Shown in pieces: positions 16,328-27,900 of a DNA stretch of 46,049 bases. The translations under genes and the position numbers were made by a program. Positions within the stretch are counted from its first letter, which is position 1. The number at the start of each line of letters is the position of its first letter. The notes beneath the pieces were generated by a model. The model worked only from the letters and a program-made list of their open reading frames with translations. It had not been told where the DNA came from and ran no database searches. The stretch is from a virus. The stretch lies in IMG/VR virus record IMGVR_UViG_3300020214_002111, positions 1 through 46,049 of that record; one strand, 5' to 3'.

Positions 16328-19300
16328 TTAATTCTCTTCGGTCAATGATTGTGTTATTGTTTCACGGTCTTCAACAATAAGGTTGCCTGATTCTGTTGTT
16401 AAAACAGAATCTTCATCTTGTTCTTGCACAATTACTGTTGCTGTAGTTACTTTTAAATCAATTGATTCAGTGAAATCAACACCGGTTGGTACCACCTTAA
16501 CACTGAATTGATTTTTATCGAGTGTTTTGGTATGATACGGTTTTACCTCATCAATGTACTTTCCAATCAAGCGATCCTTTTTGTTGTAAAAGTTTTTTAC
16601 TTGGTTTAGATTGTTAGAGCTAGTTTGTGTAATATCAAGATAAGTTGTTTTGGTTACCCAATCGGCTGTGGGGATTTGTACCATGCTTTCTTTGACTAAG
16701 GCAAAGAACAATAGATTAAAGTAGCCAAGGTCAGCATCAACAAAAATTGAATAACGTAAAGCCCTAAGAATACTCTCCATGATTTCACTGCCATCTTCGT
16801 CCCATCTAACTGCATCCCATCTAACTGCATCCCATCCGTCACCTAAATTTCCGTTCCACAGTGAATCGTTAAACTGAATGGTACCGTTTTGTCTATATAC
16901 CAAGGTCGTAATGTTTCCATCTTTGTTATAGGCTTCAACTGTATTATTCGCTGAATCAACAATAGCAAAGTTTGTGACACCATCGTCAAGGTCCTGAACT
17001 TGATTAAAATTGGTCAGGCGTGTGCTTTCATTACCGGGTGTGTAATCCTCAGCAATATAATCAACATGTCTCCAGAATTTAGTAAGGTCTCTGGTATATG
17101 ATCCCCATAAAGGACGATAAGTTCTTAGATATTTGTCCCAACCTTGTTTGCTAACTGTGTCAATTTTCAACAAAAAGGTATTTGCTGCTGACACCAAGAC
17201 GCGACGAGCTGCTCTAACATTTTTAAACCAGCTTTGAGGTAGAGGTACGGTTTGATTACCATAGCGTCTTGCCGGGTGTAAACGACTGCTTGGCACTATG
17301 CGGCGCGTTTCTATCACTGCGTAATATTCACCAGCATCTGCATCTAGAACATTGGATATCATACCAACTGCACCACTCCTAATTAATTTCTTGGCATTTC
17401 TATCAGTGGTCACAGACGCCGACGCCGTGAAATCTTTTGCTGCTTGATATATTCTATGATTTCGATCTGTAATGGCTCTCCATACTTGTGTTATGTTTTC
17501 TCTGTTGTCATCAATACCTACTAACACTGGATAATCAAATGGCGGGACGCTAGTATTATAGTTTCCAGCAGTTGCTAAAGAAACAAAATTTCCATTGGTA
17601 AAGTTAACAATATAGTCGCCTTTTTTATAAGTGTTTCCAGGTATAAATGGCTTAATAAGATAAACTTCTCTATAGTTGTCTCGAGAAGCAATACTAGCTT
17701 CCAATTTAGAATAAAAGAAATGGTCGATTACATCTCCTGTAAACCCTTCTGATATTATCTTACTAAAACCAAAGTTCTGTTCCTCGGCTGTGTCTTGTTC
17801 AATTCTTAAAATTAGTTTATCGCTTTCTGCAAAGAAATCTTGAATGTTTGATAGCAGTAGAGCATTTTCATCAATAGGCGACATCCAAGAAATACCATTG
17901 GCGTCTGGATTATTTAATATTGATTCAATTGCGCTGGCTGAATAAATTCTCTGCGGTACCGCAGGATTTAAATCGCCAACGTTTCCATTCCAGAAGTAAT
18001 ATTTCTGTACAATTATTCCACTGTCACGATCAAATACCTGTTTTTCGCTGTAGCGAATCTGCCCAACCATGCTGCTGCTTTTGTCTAGTCTTGCATGCGG
18101 GAACAAGTTTACAGTTGGTACCTCATCTGTTTCTGTCCATTCATAGACTTCTGCAGAAGTATCGGCATATTTTTCACCCCAATGTGTGGCTCGATACTGA
18201 ATATCATCAGTTTGTTCGTATTCAATGTATCTCAATGAGGACAAATCCCACCATAGTTGACCAAGGTACTGTTCGCCCCAAGATTCAACAGCATCCAAAT
18301 CCTTTTCTCCAAGGTCGGTGGTATTGTAAATTGCAGGATCTGCTAGGCCTCGATAGTCGATGTAATTTGCTACTTCGTCAATAGTTAAACCCTTGTAAGG
18401 ATCAAAAATTTCCAATGTTGCCAGCTGTTTTTGTGTAACTCCATTGATAAGTTTAACTGTATTCAAATCTCCACTGGCTACCATTGGACCACTATACTTA
18501 ATAATAGTATCTGGTTGAGTGCCTGGTAAAGGAATATGTTGTCCGTCTTCTACATAGGTTACAATCTTCCATGTGCCTTCTGTATCACCGTAATCAATGT
18601 AGGCTTTCATACCGGCAATAAAATTCACAGTTGAATTCTGCCAATCACTGTCCGAGTCAAATTTAACTGACTTGATTTTGAAAGCTACTAGATTATAAGT
18701 GATTTTACCACTGGTGGCCTTGGCATCAACTAAGATATTAAAGTCATCAACAATTTCCTTAACTATCAGCAGGTTGTCAAGAGAACCATCGCCGGAACCC
18801 GACAGCATAAACTTTTCGCCAATTTGAAATTGATGCGGATTAGCAAAAGTTACCCTACTTTCGACTAAACTAGTATCCAGTGCATTTGGACAGCATTCTT
18901 CGACATATACCGGAGACATGACTTGTAATACATTCCAGCCATATCCATCGAAGTCACTGATCCAAATTGAAGGCAACAACTTACCATTGAGGGAAACCTG
19001 CTCCCAGTCGTCCGCGTCAAATGAGCCCAGGTCTGACCCGGTATAATTTACCTTGGCTTTGTAAAAATATCCTTGATTCCATGCATAATCGCCCACTTTG
19101 TAGTTGGCAAATTTAGAAAATGCCTTGGTACTGAACACTGTTGAAATAGTAAGTGTAGTGTTTGCAGCTTTAACATCATTGAGTGTTTTCAGATCATCAA
19201 ATTTAAATTTGTCTAAACTCACTATTCTAAGATCAGTGTCTGTTAGTTCAGCAATACCGGCGCTGGGCAACCAATTATTAACCTTGCTATACCGCACAGT

Positions 19301-22300
19301 AATTTCACTGCGAGGTATCATTCTAAAGTTAGGATTGCTGGGTCTTGTAATCCAACGAGGATCATTGTTTCCTATTAAGTCAATGATATTGTCACCGCGT
19401 AAATCACTGGCGCTGTTGGTATTAAATCGAATGATTTGTCTCTTACTAGTAAAGTCTTTCTTGCGTAGTTCAATTTCCCAGATTTTAGTTGCTCCAGAGT
19501 TGCCAAACTTTCCTAGATCAAACATCCATTGTTCGTTAACCTCAATGTCTTGAACTTTACCCGGAATATCAAAATTAACATTACGGAACAAAGCATCTAT
19601 GGTTAAATTGGTACCAGCAGCAACTTGCACACCTTGTTGGTAAAGGAATATGTTTGTGTCATCTTGGATAATATCGCTGATCACACTATTGCGAACAGGA
19701 ACTATATTTGATCGGGAAATTGAATTTTTAAAGTTTTCAAAGGCACTGGTTTCAGGTTGACGACTTCTAATAAGGTCTGTAGTCAAACTCTCAAATCCTG
19801 GAAGCAATCCGTTTTCGATTAGAATACCGCCATTGACCACTGGACGTCCTGTCCATGCATGTGTTCGGCGAGCAGAAATCTTTAAATTGCTGATTCGAGT
19901 TCCTGTTACCGAATCAACAATAGTTTCACCAAATTTGGTTGTTCTATTTAAAAATACCACATGTTGAAAATCTTGCAGTGCAAAATCAATAAAAGCAATT
20001 TGTTCGTCATTCAATGACATTACAACATCAGTTTCTTCTTTTCTCGTGACTAGGATTTCCTTGGACAACGCAGATCTGCCGGAACTGAGTAAGATTTTGC
20101 CAATTAATCCTGTGCCTTTGGACAAGTCAGCAAGCATACTGCGTTGATGTCTAAATTTAATTCCATTATTAGTGGCTACACCAACAATACAGTAATGACC
20201 ATCTATCCAATTTTCTTCAATCCACTGGAAAGCGTCTATGGTTACCTGTTTCCAAGTTATATTGATCCCACGAGAATCGACCTCGTCGAACACTAGACCA
20301 CAACTTTCTTGATAAGCACCCAAGCCTGTTAAGAATGTTAACACTTCTTGTTTGTTGAGTAATAAATGACCGTATGCGATATTCACAGGAACCGGATTCC
20401 ATTCCTGGTATTCGTGAAAAGTTCCATATATTGTACTTAGATTTCTTGTTGGACTAGTCTTAGTTGGCTGGAATATTGTAAAGTATCGACGGGATGGATC
20501 AAAACCAAAGACTCTAAATCCATCAATATCTTTTTGTAAACGAACAGCAGTGTAACGCAATTGTGAAGTGATGATTCCTTCACTCAATGTCATCAAAGTG
20601 TCTTCGACTGGAACATAGTTATTTGTTCCATCTCGGGAGAAAGGCAATTTAAGTTTGATATTGCCGTCGCTGAATCCGCCAATTCCAAAACCAACTCGCA
20701 CATTAATAGAAATTAGATTGTTCAACGGAGTTTCGCCAAGAAAATTTAAATCTCTGTTGCCTTCAAAAAGAACAGCACCAAGTCCCAATGTGGGTCTATC
20801 TTGAAAAAACTGCACAGGAGCAATGGAATCTATTCCTTTGGACGCTACGCTATAATTTTTAACATGCTTCTGTTTGGCATAAGGATCAATGTTGCTGTCA
20901 AAGAATTCACTCACAACATTGTAATCGCTAATACCATAGATTACATTCGACCAGACACCCGACGGACTGTGTCTCCACAGCATTTCAAATGGGCCAAAAT
21001 TACCAATTTCCCAAGGCTGTCTAGCAATATCAGCTGCTGGTGCTGGCTCTAACCCACTGGCTACAGGATCTAATAGTATTCCGGTACTGTTTACAGGAAA
21101 GATTGTGCTGTTTCTTCTCAACAAAGGTTCAATAGTCACAGCTTCATCGGGATTACTGATTATGCCATAGCGTAATGCTTTTTCTAGTTTTACTCTCTTG
21201 GCGGCATCTGTCCAGGAATATTTGCTGTCCCACCATAGTGGCTTGATGCTGTAACCAAGAGATTCCCAAGGTGCAGTATGTATATTATAGGTGCCAAACT
21301 TTTCAAAATAGATTGCTCTCCAGCTTTTGCCATTGTAGTTCCAGGTCCAGGGATCTGTCAGTGCAAAATCGCTGCGATCTCGATAATCAAGATTATTTGT
21401 TTGGTACCATTCTATTTGTGCTTGGATTTGCAGTCCAGTCAAAGGTTTATAACTGTAATTGTTGACCAGTAATTGTCTTTGTCTATCGCCTGACACTGTC
21501 AAAATGCCGTTGTAAATTCGTGTCTCAAGTTCCAGTATGATCTTGTTTAAAACATAATTGGCTGGATCGCTACCATTGGGTGGCAAATAAACAGTAAATT
21601 TAGAACCGTCGTGCCGACGAATGTATTTGCGACTGTTTGTGCCCCATGTTTCTTCGATGATGCCGGGTTTATAAACCGGACCTAGTCCAAGCTTTGCCGG
21701 ACTTGCTGGTATGCCAGTGTACAAATCTGCTTCGTTTGCATGATATATTACTACTTTATCGCCAGCAGTGGCAGGAACAGCCAGAACTACTGAATTGTTG
21801 TCTGGGTCAAGAGTATAATCGCTGATGTTGGTCAGCAACTTATCATTGAGATACACATAGACATGATCAGAACTGTAATAATCAGTACTTAATGTACCAG
21901 ACAGTGTAAACACTGTTTGTGATGGCACTGTTTGTGATGTATCTACATCAAAGTTGTTGACATTCATACCTGAAGTTATCATAGCAACGCCGGTGATAGC
22001 ATCTATTGAACCTTGACTTGTACCAATTATTAGTTCATTTAAGACTCTGTCAAGCCCGTCTTTGATTGTAAGAACTTCAAAATCAACAATACTGTGCAGT
22101 TGTTCAAGCTTGCTTATAAATTTTCTATGCCACTTCCAGCAGGCCAGCGGTCTTGAAAGTACTATTTCTTCAATAGTTGGTTTTAGCCTAGTTGTTGCCC
22201 AAGCAGCTCTCATCGAGCTGTGTTCTGCCATTTGTATGCCATCTGCTGCCTTGACAGCCAAACAATCAATCCAAGACTGATTTTGCTTTTTAGTTGCAGA

Positions 22301-24889
22301 AATTTCCGCTTGTAGTCTTTCAAGAAGTTTACCCACACTAAAAAAAGATAAAGTAGCAACTTGATCAGGATTTAGATCCATACCAGGCACGGCTGTGATA
22401 GTGTCATCATCAACAGCATTACCTTGGTGAGTAATTTCTAGTGCTCCGTCACCGGTGACCAGTAAGTTTACTTCTTTAACTGAATTGCCATTCAACACAG
22501 TTTCAAATTCATAGTCAACATCTAAACCATTTAATTTTATCTTGGGGTTTCTGGGATCTTGATAAGAATCAATTACTCTGGCAACCAGCAGAGTTGTACC
22601 AAAACTCAGAGTCAACAGGTCACTGGCATTTTCAGAAACAATTATTGTTACAGCACCATCATTGACATTTGCAACAAATGTAGTCGTGCCATCATTAATT
22701 GTAACCAATTGGATATCGGGAGAGTCATCCAGGAACAGTTTGAATGTTGCAGGTTGTCCTCTTGCCACCACAGCACGATTGTCAACCACTGGTTGATAGT
22801 TGTCAAGATGTACAAAGATCGTATTGCCTTGTGAAACTGTTATACCCCAATTATAACCTGCCCACATTGACAAGTCTAAGGGAATACTGGTTTCATCGTT
22901 GATGATAATTTTACGATTTACTGCGCTTTTTAATCTAAACCAAGCTTGTTTCCAACCATTGCTCAATTCAATGTCACGATCACCGCCGTGCCACCTTCTA
23001 AAAGAATAAGGACCAGGATAGATTTTTCTAATGTTGTTTTTAAAATAACTTATTAGTTCTTGCTGTCTGGTCTTGTACAAAATATTGTACATTGGATTTT
23101 TGGCTATATTGTTTTCATTAAGCTCGCTAAAACTACTAGGCGAAAATGCCAGTTTATATCCGCTCTCATCGTCGTGAATATCCCCAGCAATTATTTCAAT
23201 AATTTTGCTGTTGACTGATGTTGGCAATATACCAATATTCTCCAATTGGCTGAGCTTCAGCCCCTCTCGGCCATATAATTCAAACAAGGGCTGCTGGATT
23301 CTATTTTTTCTGAAGTTTGCTAAAATAGCCTGTCCTGACTTCCAATAATATTCAACAAACGAAAGTTTAATAATGTTAGAACTATTTTGAACAACAACTG
23401 CATCTCCATCATTGGCTGTTTCCACAAAAAATTCTGAGACTGTGTTTCCTGTTGATCTAAAATTAATAATCTTGTTAAAATATGGACCAGCAGCCAGCCA
23501 CAACACGCGAGGAGCAGAATTTATCTTGTAGTCCTCAGTGGTAGTAGTGGCCATTTGTAATTCAATGTTTGCATTTCTAGCAGTCATACCAACATAATAT
23601 GTTGGATTGGCCTGTTTTGTTTCAACACTGTTTACCCATGGGCGGTATGCAGTACCATGTGTCCACATTTCCAGTGTATTTTCAAATTCTAGAATTGGAC
23701 GAAGCGCTCGTGCTGATGTAATAGCAATGTCTTCAAAGGGTAAATCTAAATAATCTGCTATGGTTTGAATAGTGTCTTTGTGATACCATACATTTACACG
23801 GCTATGTGCATTTCGATTTTCTGCTCCAACCTTTTGCAAAATATAATGTTTGGCATTGATACCTTGAATATCACCGTCCCACTCAATTCTATCCCAAGGA
23901 ATAGTTGTTTGGTCCCATCTACTCTGTACCATCTTGCTATAAACGGTGGCAGTTATTTGGTGTGTGCTGCCAAGCAGACGAATACCTTGCTCTGTGCCCA
24001 CTCCTTCAACTTGCCAAATTCTCGGTGATTTGTATTCTTCTTTGGTAAGGTAATAGTCATCCAAGGCAATATAAACTATATTACCAGCAACCGGAGGTGT
24101 AATCCAATATATTTCATTGCCCAATATACGATAATCAACATTTTCAATTTTTAACACAGCATTGACACTGACACCAACATAATCTTTGTTATAACCAGTT
24201 AACTCAAAACCAATTGGATCAATGCTTGCGCCTGTTGACACATACTGCCTAAACTCATTACCGACAATATTGGTTTGCTCAGGATGCTGCTGGAAAATTA
24301 AACGCATGCCGTTTTTTAATTCAAGTCTGCGACCATTTCTTTGCACCGGCAGCGTATAATAACGACTGCCAATAATATCTCGCCTGACATCATAGTATTC
24401 TGGCTGAGATCCACCAGTAGCATGGATTGCCGGCATACCTTCTTCAAGCCAGTAGTAGTCGTGCCAATTTACAAGCTTGTCTGGATCAACAGGCAGATCA
24501 CAAATTGCTATTGGTACCGGCAGTTCTTGATTGCGGTCATTGAATCCCCACTTAACTGCTACATCATCGGCTGTTAGAGTTTCTACACCAGTTTCGGTAA
24601 AAAGTACTAGACCGTTTTCCAACTGTCTTTTCGCAGTAGAATGAGGAAGGTTTACATTGTTTGTTGTTTCGTTTGTTTTTCTACCAACTGTAAAATTTAA
24701 TGTTTCCAGGCTGTCAGGCTGAAACATATTTTCAATAAAAGCATCAAATACTTTTTTGTTGCCTTCTGTTTTAAACACGCCTGGCAAAAGGTCGTAGACT
24801 TTGGGAGAGGTAGTTTCTACCAGAGTCTGGCCTGGCGCAGTTCTGATCAATGGCTTTTCAGGATTTAGTTTCTTTGGATCTTTTGCCAT
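16328..24889 (-). CDS. Giant virion structural protein (2853 residues), baseplate/tail
   Basis: One uninterrupted frame encodes 2853 residues with many aromatic and beta-rich segments. It begins KVYDLLPGVFKTEGNKKVFD and contains motifs such as VNWHDYYWLEEGMPA, GLTIDEVANYIDYRGLA and IVQKYYFWNGN. Very long proteins of this type occur next to gp6 in T4-like marine phages and are treated as virion components. In T4 the genes after 6 are 7, 8, 9, 10, 11 and 12. None of these is recognised here, so this protein may fill several wedge and fibre-attachment roles (inference from position). No enzyme motif was found. The start ATG has AAGGT upstream, and it follows gp6 after 11 bases. The C-terminal part has a 15-base tandem duplication. 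Function beyond structure is unknown. Confidence 0.75.
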   Translation of the reverse strand: MAKDPKKLNPEKPLIRTAPGQTLVETTSPKVYDLLPGVFKTEGNKKVFDAFIENMFQPDSLETLNFTVGRKTNETTNNVNLPHSTAKRQLENGLVLFTETGVETLTADDVAVKWGFNDRNQELPVPIAICDLPVDPDKLVNWHDYYWLEEGMPAIHATGGSQPEYYDVRRDIIGSRYYTLPVQRNGRRLELKNGMRLIFQQHPEQTNIVGNEFRQYVSTGASIDPIGFELTGYNKDYVGVSVNAVLKIENVDYRILGNEIYWITPPVAGNIVYIALDDYYLTKEEYKSPRIWQVEGVGTEQGIRLLGSTHQITATVYSKMVQSRWDQTTIPWDRIEWDGDIQGINAKHYILQKVGAENRNAHSRVNVWYHKDTIQTIADYLDLPFEDIAITSARALRPILEFENTLEMWTHGTAYRPWVNSVETKQANPTYYVGMTARNANIELQMATTTTEDYKINSAPRVLWLAAGPYFNKIINFRSTGNTVSEFFVETANDGDAVVVQNSSNIIKLSFVEYYWKSGQAILANFRKNRIQQPLFELYGREGLKLSQLENIGILPTSVNSKIIEIIAGDIHDDESGYKLAFSPSSFSELNENNIAKNPMYNILYKTRQQELISYFKNNIRKIYPGPYSFRRWHGGDRDIELSNGWKQAWFRLKSAVNRKIIINDETSIPLDLSMWAGYNWGITVSQGNTIFVHLDNYQPVVDNRAVVARGQPATFKLFLDDSPDIQLVTINDGTTTFVANVNDGAVTIIVSENASDLLTLSFGTTLLVARVIDSYQDPRNPKIKLNGLDVDYEFETVLNGNSVKEVNLLVTGDGALEITHQGNAVDDDTITAVPGMDLNPDQVATLSFFSVGKLLERLQAEISATKKQNQSWIDCLAVKAADGIQMAEHSSMRAAWATTRLKPTIEEIVLSRPLACWKWHRKFISKLEQLHSIVDFEVLTIKDGLDRVLNELIIGTSQGSIDAITGVAMITSGMNVNNFDVDTSQTVPSQTVFTLSGTLSTDYYSSDHVYVYLNDKLLTNISDYTLDPDNNSVVLAVPATAGDKVVIYHANEADLYTGIPASPAKLGLGPVYKPGIIEETWGTNSRKYIRRHDGSKFTVYLPPNGSDPANYVLNKIILELETRIYNGILTVSGDRQRQLLVNNYSYKPLTGLQIQAQIEWYQTNNLDYRDRSDFALTDPWTWNYNGKSWRAIYFEKFGTYNIHTAPWESLGYSIKPLWWDSKYSWTDAAKRVKLEKALRYGIISNPDEAVTIEPLLRRNSTIFPVNSTGILLDPVASGLEPAPAADIARQPWEIGNFGPFEMLWRHSPSGVWSNVIYGISDYNVVSEFFDSNIDPYAKQKHVKNYSVASKGIDSIAPVQFFQDRPTLGLGAVLFEGNRDLNFLGETPLNNLISINVRVGFGIGGFSDGNIKLKLPFSRDGTNNYVPVEDTLMTLSEGIITSQLRYTAVRLQKDIDGFRVFGFDPSRRYFTIFQPTKTSPTRNLSTIYGTFHEYQEWNPVPVNIAYGHLLLNKQEVLTFLTGLGAYQESCGLVFDEVDSRGINITWKQVTIDAFQWIEENWIDGHYCIVGVATNNGIKFRHQRSMLADLSKGTGLIGKILLSSGRSALSKEILVTRKEETDVVMSLNDEQIAFIDFALQDFQHVVFLNRTTKFGETIVDSVTGTRISNLKISARRTHAWTGRPVVNGGILIENGLLPGFESLTTDLIRSRQPETSAFENFKNSISRSNIVPVRNSVISDIIQDDTNIFLYQQGVQVAAGTNLTIDALFRNVNFDIPGKVQDIEVNEQWMFDLGKFGNSGATKIWEIELRKKDFTSKRQIIRFNTNSASDLRGDNIIDLIGNNDPRWITRPSNPNFRMIPRSEITVRYSKVNNWLPSAGIAELTDTDLRIVSLDKFKFDDLKTLNDVKAANTTLTISTVFSTKAFSKFANYKVGDYAWNQGYFYKAKVNYTGSDLGSFDADDWEQVSLNGKLLPSIWISDFDGYGWNVLQVMSPVYVEECCPNALDTSLVESRVTFANPHQFQIGEKFMLSGSGDGSLDNLLIVKEIVDDFNILVDAKATSGKITYNLVAFKIKSVKFDSDSDWQNSTVNFIAGMKAYIDYGDTEGTWKIVTYVEDGQHIPLPGTQPDTIIKYSGPMVASGDLNTVKLINGVTQKQLATLEIFDPYKGLTIDEVANYIDYRGLADPAIYNTTDLGEKDLDAVESWGEQYLGQLWWDLSSLRYIEYEQTDDIQYRATHWGEKYADTSAEVYEWTETDEVPTVNLFPHARLDKSSSMVGQIRYSEKQVFDRDSGIIVQKYYFWNGNVGDLNPAVPQRIYSASAIESILNNPDANGISWMSPIDENALLLSNIQDFFAESDKLILRIEQDTAEEQNFGFSKIISEGFTGDVIDHFFYSKLEASIASRDNYREVYLIKPFIPGNTYKKGDYIVNFTNGNFVSLATAGNYNTSVPPFDYPVLVGIDDNRENITQVWRAITDRNHRIYQAAKDFTASASVTTDRNAKKLIRSGAVGMISNVLDADAGEYYAVIETRRIVPSSRLHPARRYGNQTVPLPQSWFKNVRAARRVLVSAANTFLLKIDTVSKQGWDKYLRTYRPLWGSYTRDLTKFWRHVDYIAEDYTPGNESTRLTNFNQVQDLDDGVTNFAIVDSANNTVEAYNKDGNITTLVYRQNGTIQFNDSLWNGNLGDGWDAVRWDAVRWDEDGSEIMESILRALRYSIFVDADLGYFNLLFFALVKESMVQIPTADWVTKTTYLDITQTSSNNLNQVKNFYNKKDRLIGKYIDEVKPYHTKTLDKNQFSVKVVPTGVDFTESIDLKVTTATVIVQEQDEDSVLTTESGNLIVEDRETITQSLTEEN
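16801..16836 (-). repeat. 15-base in-frame tandem duplication
   Basis: The plus-strand unit CCCATCTAACTGCAT occurs twice in perfect tandem, followed by six bases of a third copy. It encodes repeated DAVRW in the C-terminal quarter of the giant structural protein. Because it keeps frame and is perfect, it is probably a recent slippage event. Confidence 0.9.
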
Positions 24890-24900
24890 TATAAAATACC

Positions 24901-27900
24901 TTAAACTGTTACGGCAACGGCGCTGGTAATAATTTCAACATCACTAACCGATGCGCTACTAATAAAAATTTCGTCGTCGTCACAGCGAATCTCGAACATA
25001 TCATTTGGACCTAACCCTGTTTGCAGAGGAATCAATGCAATGCTGCTAACAATTCCGCCAAGTCGTGTGTGTACCCAAGAAGCCATATCAGTGAAATAAA
25101 ATGTTTCACCAAATTCCCAATTATCAATTGAAAAGTAATCACCAATGGCTTCAATAACTCGAGATCTTATTTCAGCGTCACTAATTTTGGTACCGTCTGA
25201 TTTGGTTACACGAATTTTGACTCGATTACGCAAATCACTTCCAATTCCAAATATAATTTTGAAGTTCACAGGATGAAATACAATAGAGTCACTAATACTC
25301 TTGGCTGGTAACACCGAAGACATTTGCCGTGACAATGTAAATGAATCAGGTGGAAATGGTCTTCGGCCTCGTCGAAGACCACCAGCAATCCATCCTCTAA
25401 ATTCTGTATTGAATTGTGAAGTCAGCACATACATATCAATGATGTTGGTTGTAGTAGGATTAATCCTGATATCTCTCAGTGGTACATGGTTGTACTGTAC
25501 TTTCAATCCCTGTCTACCTGCGTATGGACCAATTTCACCGCTGGCACCTTGTGCCGGAGATAGTGTGAATTGCCCCGGAGCATCAACCAATTGAACGCGA
25601 TTCAAAGTTAAACTCTGATTGCTGATAATCTTAGAAATTATTTCTGGATCATTAGGTACTAGGGTTTCAGCAATACCAGGCGACAAAACTAATACTCTTT
25701 TGAAGTCGTTGCGACCGTCGTTTAACTTGTAATAATCAACAATGTCCAGGGCTAGTTCTTGCCCAATACCGCTGTTGATTGCTAGAATTTTAATAGTGTC
25801 TGACACGCTACGACGAGTTCGTCGATCAAGACCTTTTCCAAATTTGGTATTATAAAATGCTAGTTGTGACTTGCTACCAAATGTAGTTTGATCTTTTCTT
25901 AGAAAAGAGCCCCATGACTCAGCCAGTGTGTTATATGAAAATCTTACTAACCAACTTGCGTCTAGGTTTTGATTGGTATTGTTACCAGCACTAATTAGGC
26001 TAAACTCACTTGACAGATCAATATTATCAGCACGAACAAGGCGCCAGCGATCAAATGTTTGATCGTACCGAATAGCAAAGTCTCGCAGTGCGTCAATTTC
26101 TTTCATAAATTCAGTTTTTTCGGCTACATCAAACACAGCTCTAAGTGGCGGGAACCATGACAAAATACGCACAGGATCACCGCTATCTATAATAGAATTT
26201 AAAAATACAGCACCCTGTCCATTGGCTCGTAGTCCAGTATTGACACCCAAATTGTCAGTCAATCCAAAGCCTTCTCTATATACATCACTAATCTTGGACC
26301 ACGTACCATCAATGGTTTTAATTAGTGTATTTTTGCGTAGGTTTCTAAATTGAATGTCGGGATTGCCTTTACCAATGCGTAATGGTAACCCCAGTCCGTC
26401 GTCAAGTACAAAATAGCCATGGCTGATGGCATTTCCTGAATCTATTGTTTTCCAATACACTGTGTCAGCAGATATAATTGGCTGATATTTCTTGTAATAA
26501 AATTGATGCAACGACCGATCAAGTAACCGATTCTCAATTACATCTATAACCTCGTCGCTGCTTAGTCCAATTTCAAGAGACCCTTGTTCTACTAAATCTC
26601 TACTGTAGATAAACCCATCGTCGGCTATAGATATTGCTGGTCTGTAAGTTCCGGAGGGGTCTTGAAAATCACTGAACAAGCTTTGTCCAGCATGGATTCT
26701 ATTAATAGACTTGACTTTGGTAATGCCGCTCATTTTGCCTTCTGGATATGTATTATAGTCGCTACCAGTGATCATTCTTTCTTGTGTTGCAGCAGTTCTA
26801 CTGGCACGATTCTTGATTTGACTAACAGTTTCACCGGATAAATTAGATACTACTTCAGTTAGCTGTAGTGAAACTGTAAATGATTGTAAGACCCCTGTTG
26901 AATCAATGTAACTAATTGCAATTTCAGAGTTAGTTAAATTGAGAGGCACAAATGAAATGTCCTCGGCTGCGCTTTGTCTGTACCAAATGCGAATGTTACC
27001 AGTTGGTATGTCAGAAAAAATGCCATCGCCAAATTTAATCGAAACAGAATCATTCTCTCTAGTAATAATTTCATACAAGTTTCTAGTATTTTTATTGACT
27101 CCGTTGAAAACAATGTTATTGCCTAAAATATTTGACACCGGTGTCCAGTTTGATAAAATACGCCCAGTACTGTCAATGCTTTGTACCCAAATATCCGTAT
27201 TGTTGACATTGTCACTATTGATATCAATCACACGATTTTCTACGCTTTCATTGAGTATAAAATCGTCAAATTTTAAAAGACCTTGCTTGAACATAAAGAA
27301 CCAACCATTGGCATTCGTTGAAAATCCTGCACCGTCGTTGTTAAACAGCAACGACAGATAACCATAAGGATTAGGTACACTTTCAACTGCTAGTTGTGTT
27401 TCGATGTCAATGTTGACAGGCACCAATTCGCAAGAATAGCTGATGTTATTTTTAGATGTTAAACTTACAGATTCAACCATAGTTCTAGAATCTGGCTGGT
27501 CAATTTGATATAGCTGTCGTGTCACACCATTGTCAACAATTCTACTGATTGGTCGTCCAATGGGATTAGATTTGTTAAGAGCTTGATTTAGAATTAGAGA
27601 AAATTGCTCATTGAAATCTGAATTTAACGGATCTCCCCAAACAATGTTTAGTCCAGCCAGGTTAGTACCTTTGCTGTCTATAATGTTTTGTGTGGTGCTA
27701 ATGGTAGCAATTTTTAAGAATCCGCTAGCAGCAATATTTCTAGATGGTTTGTAGCCAAGTTGTCGTGCAATGCTCATCACATTACCGCGTACTTCAGCAG
27801 TTTCTAAAAAAGTTTCTCGTAGATTTAAATCGCTGCGGAAAGCAATATTTTGCCCCATATAGGCCATAAGGTCAATGAGTGCAACATATTCGCTGGAATT

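Noticed and set aside
17920-18384. 154-codon plus-strand frame inside the giant structural gene
   Set aside because: Antisense to a continuous 8.5 kb frame, with no ribosome site or recognisable domain.
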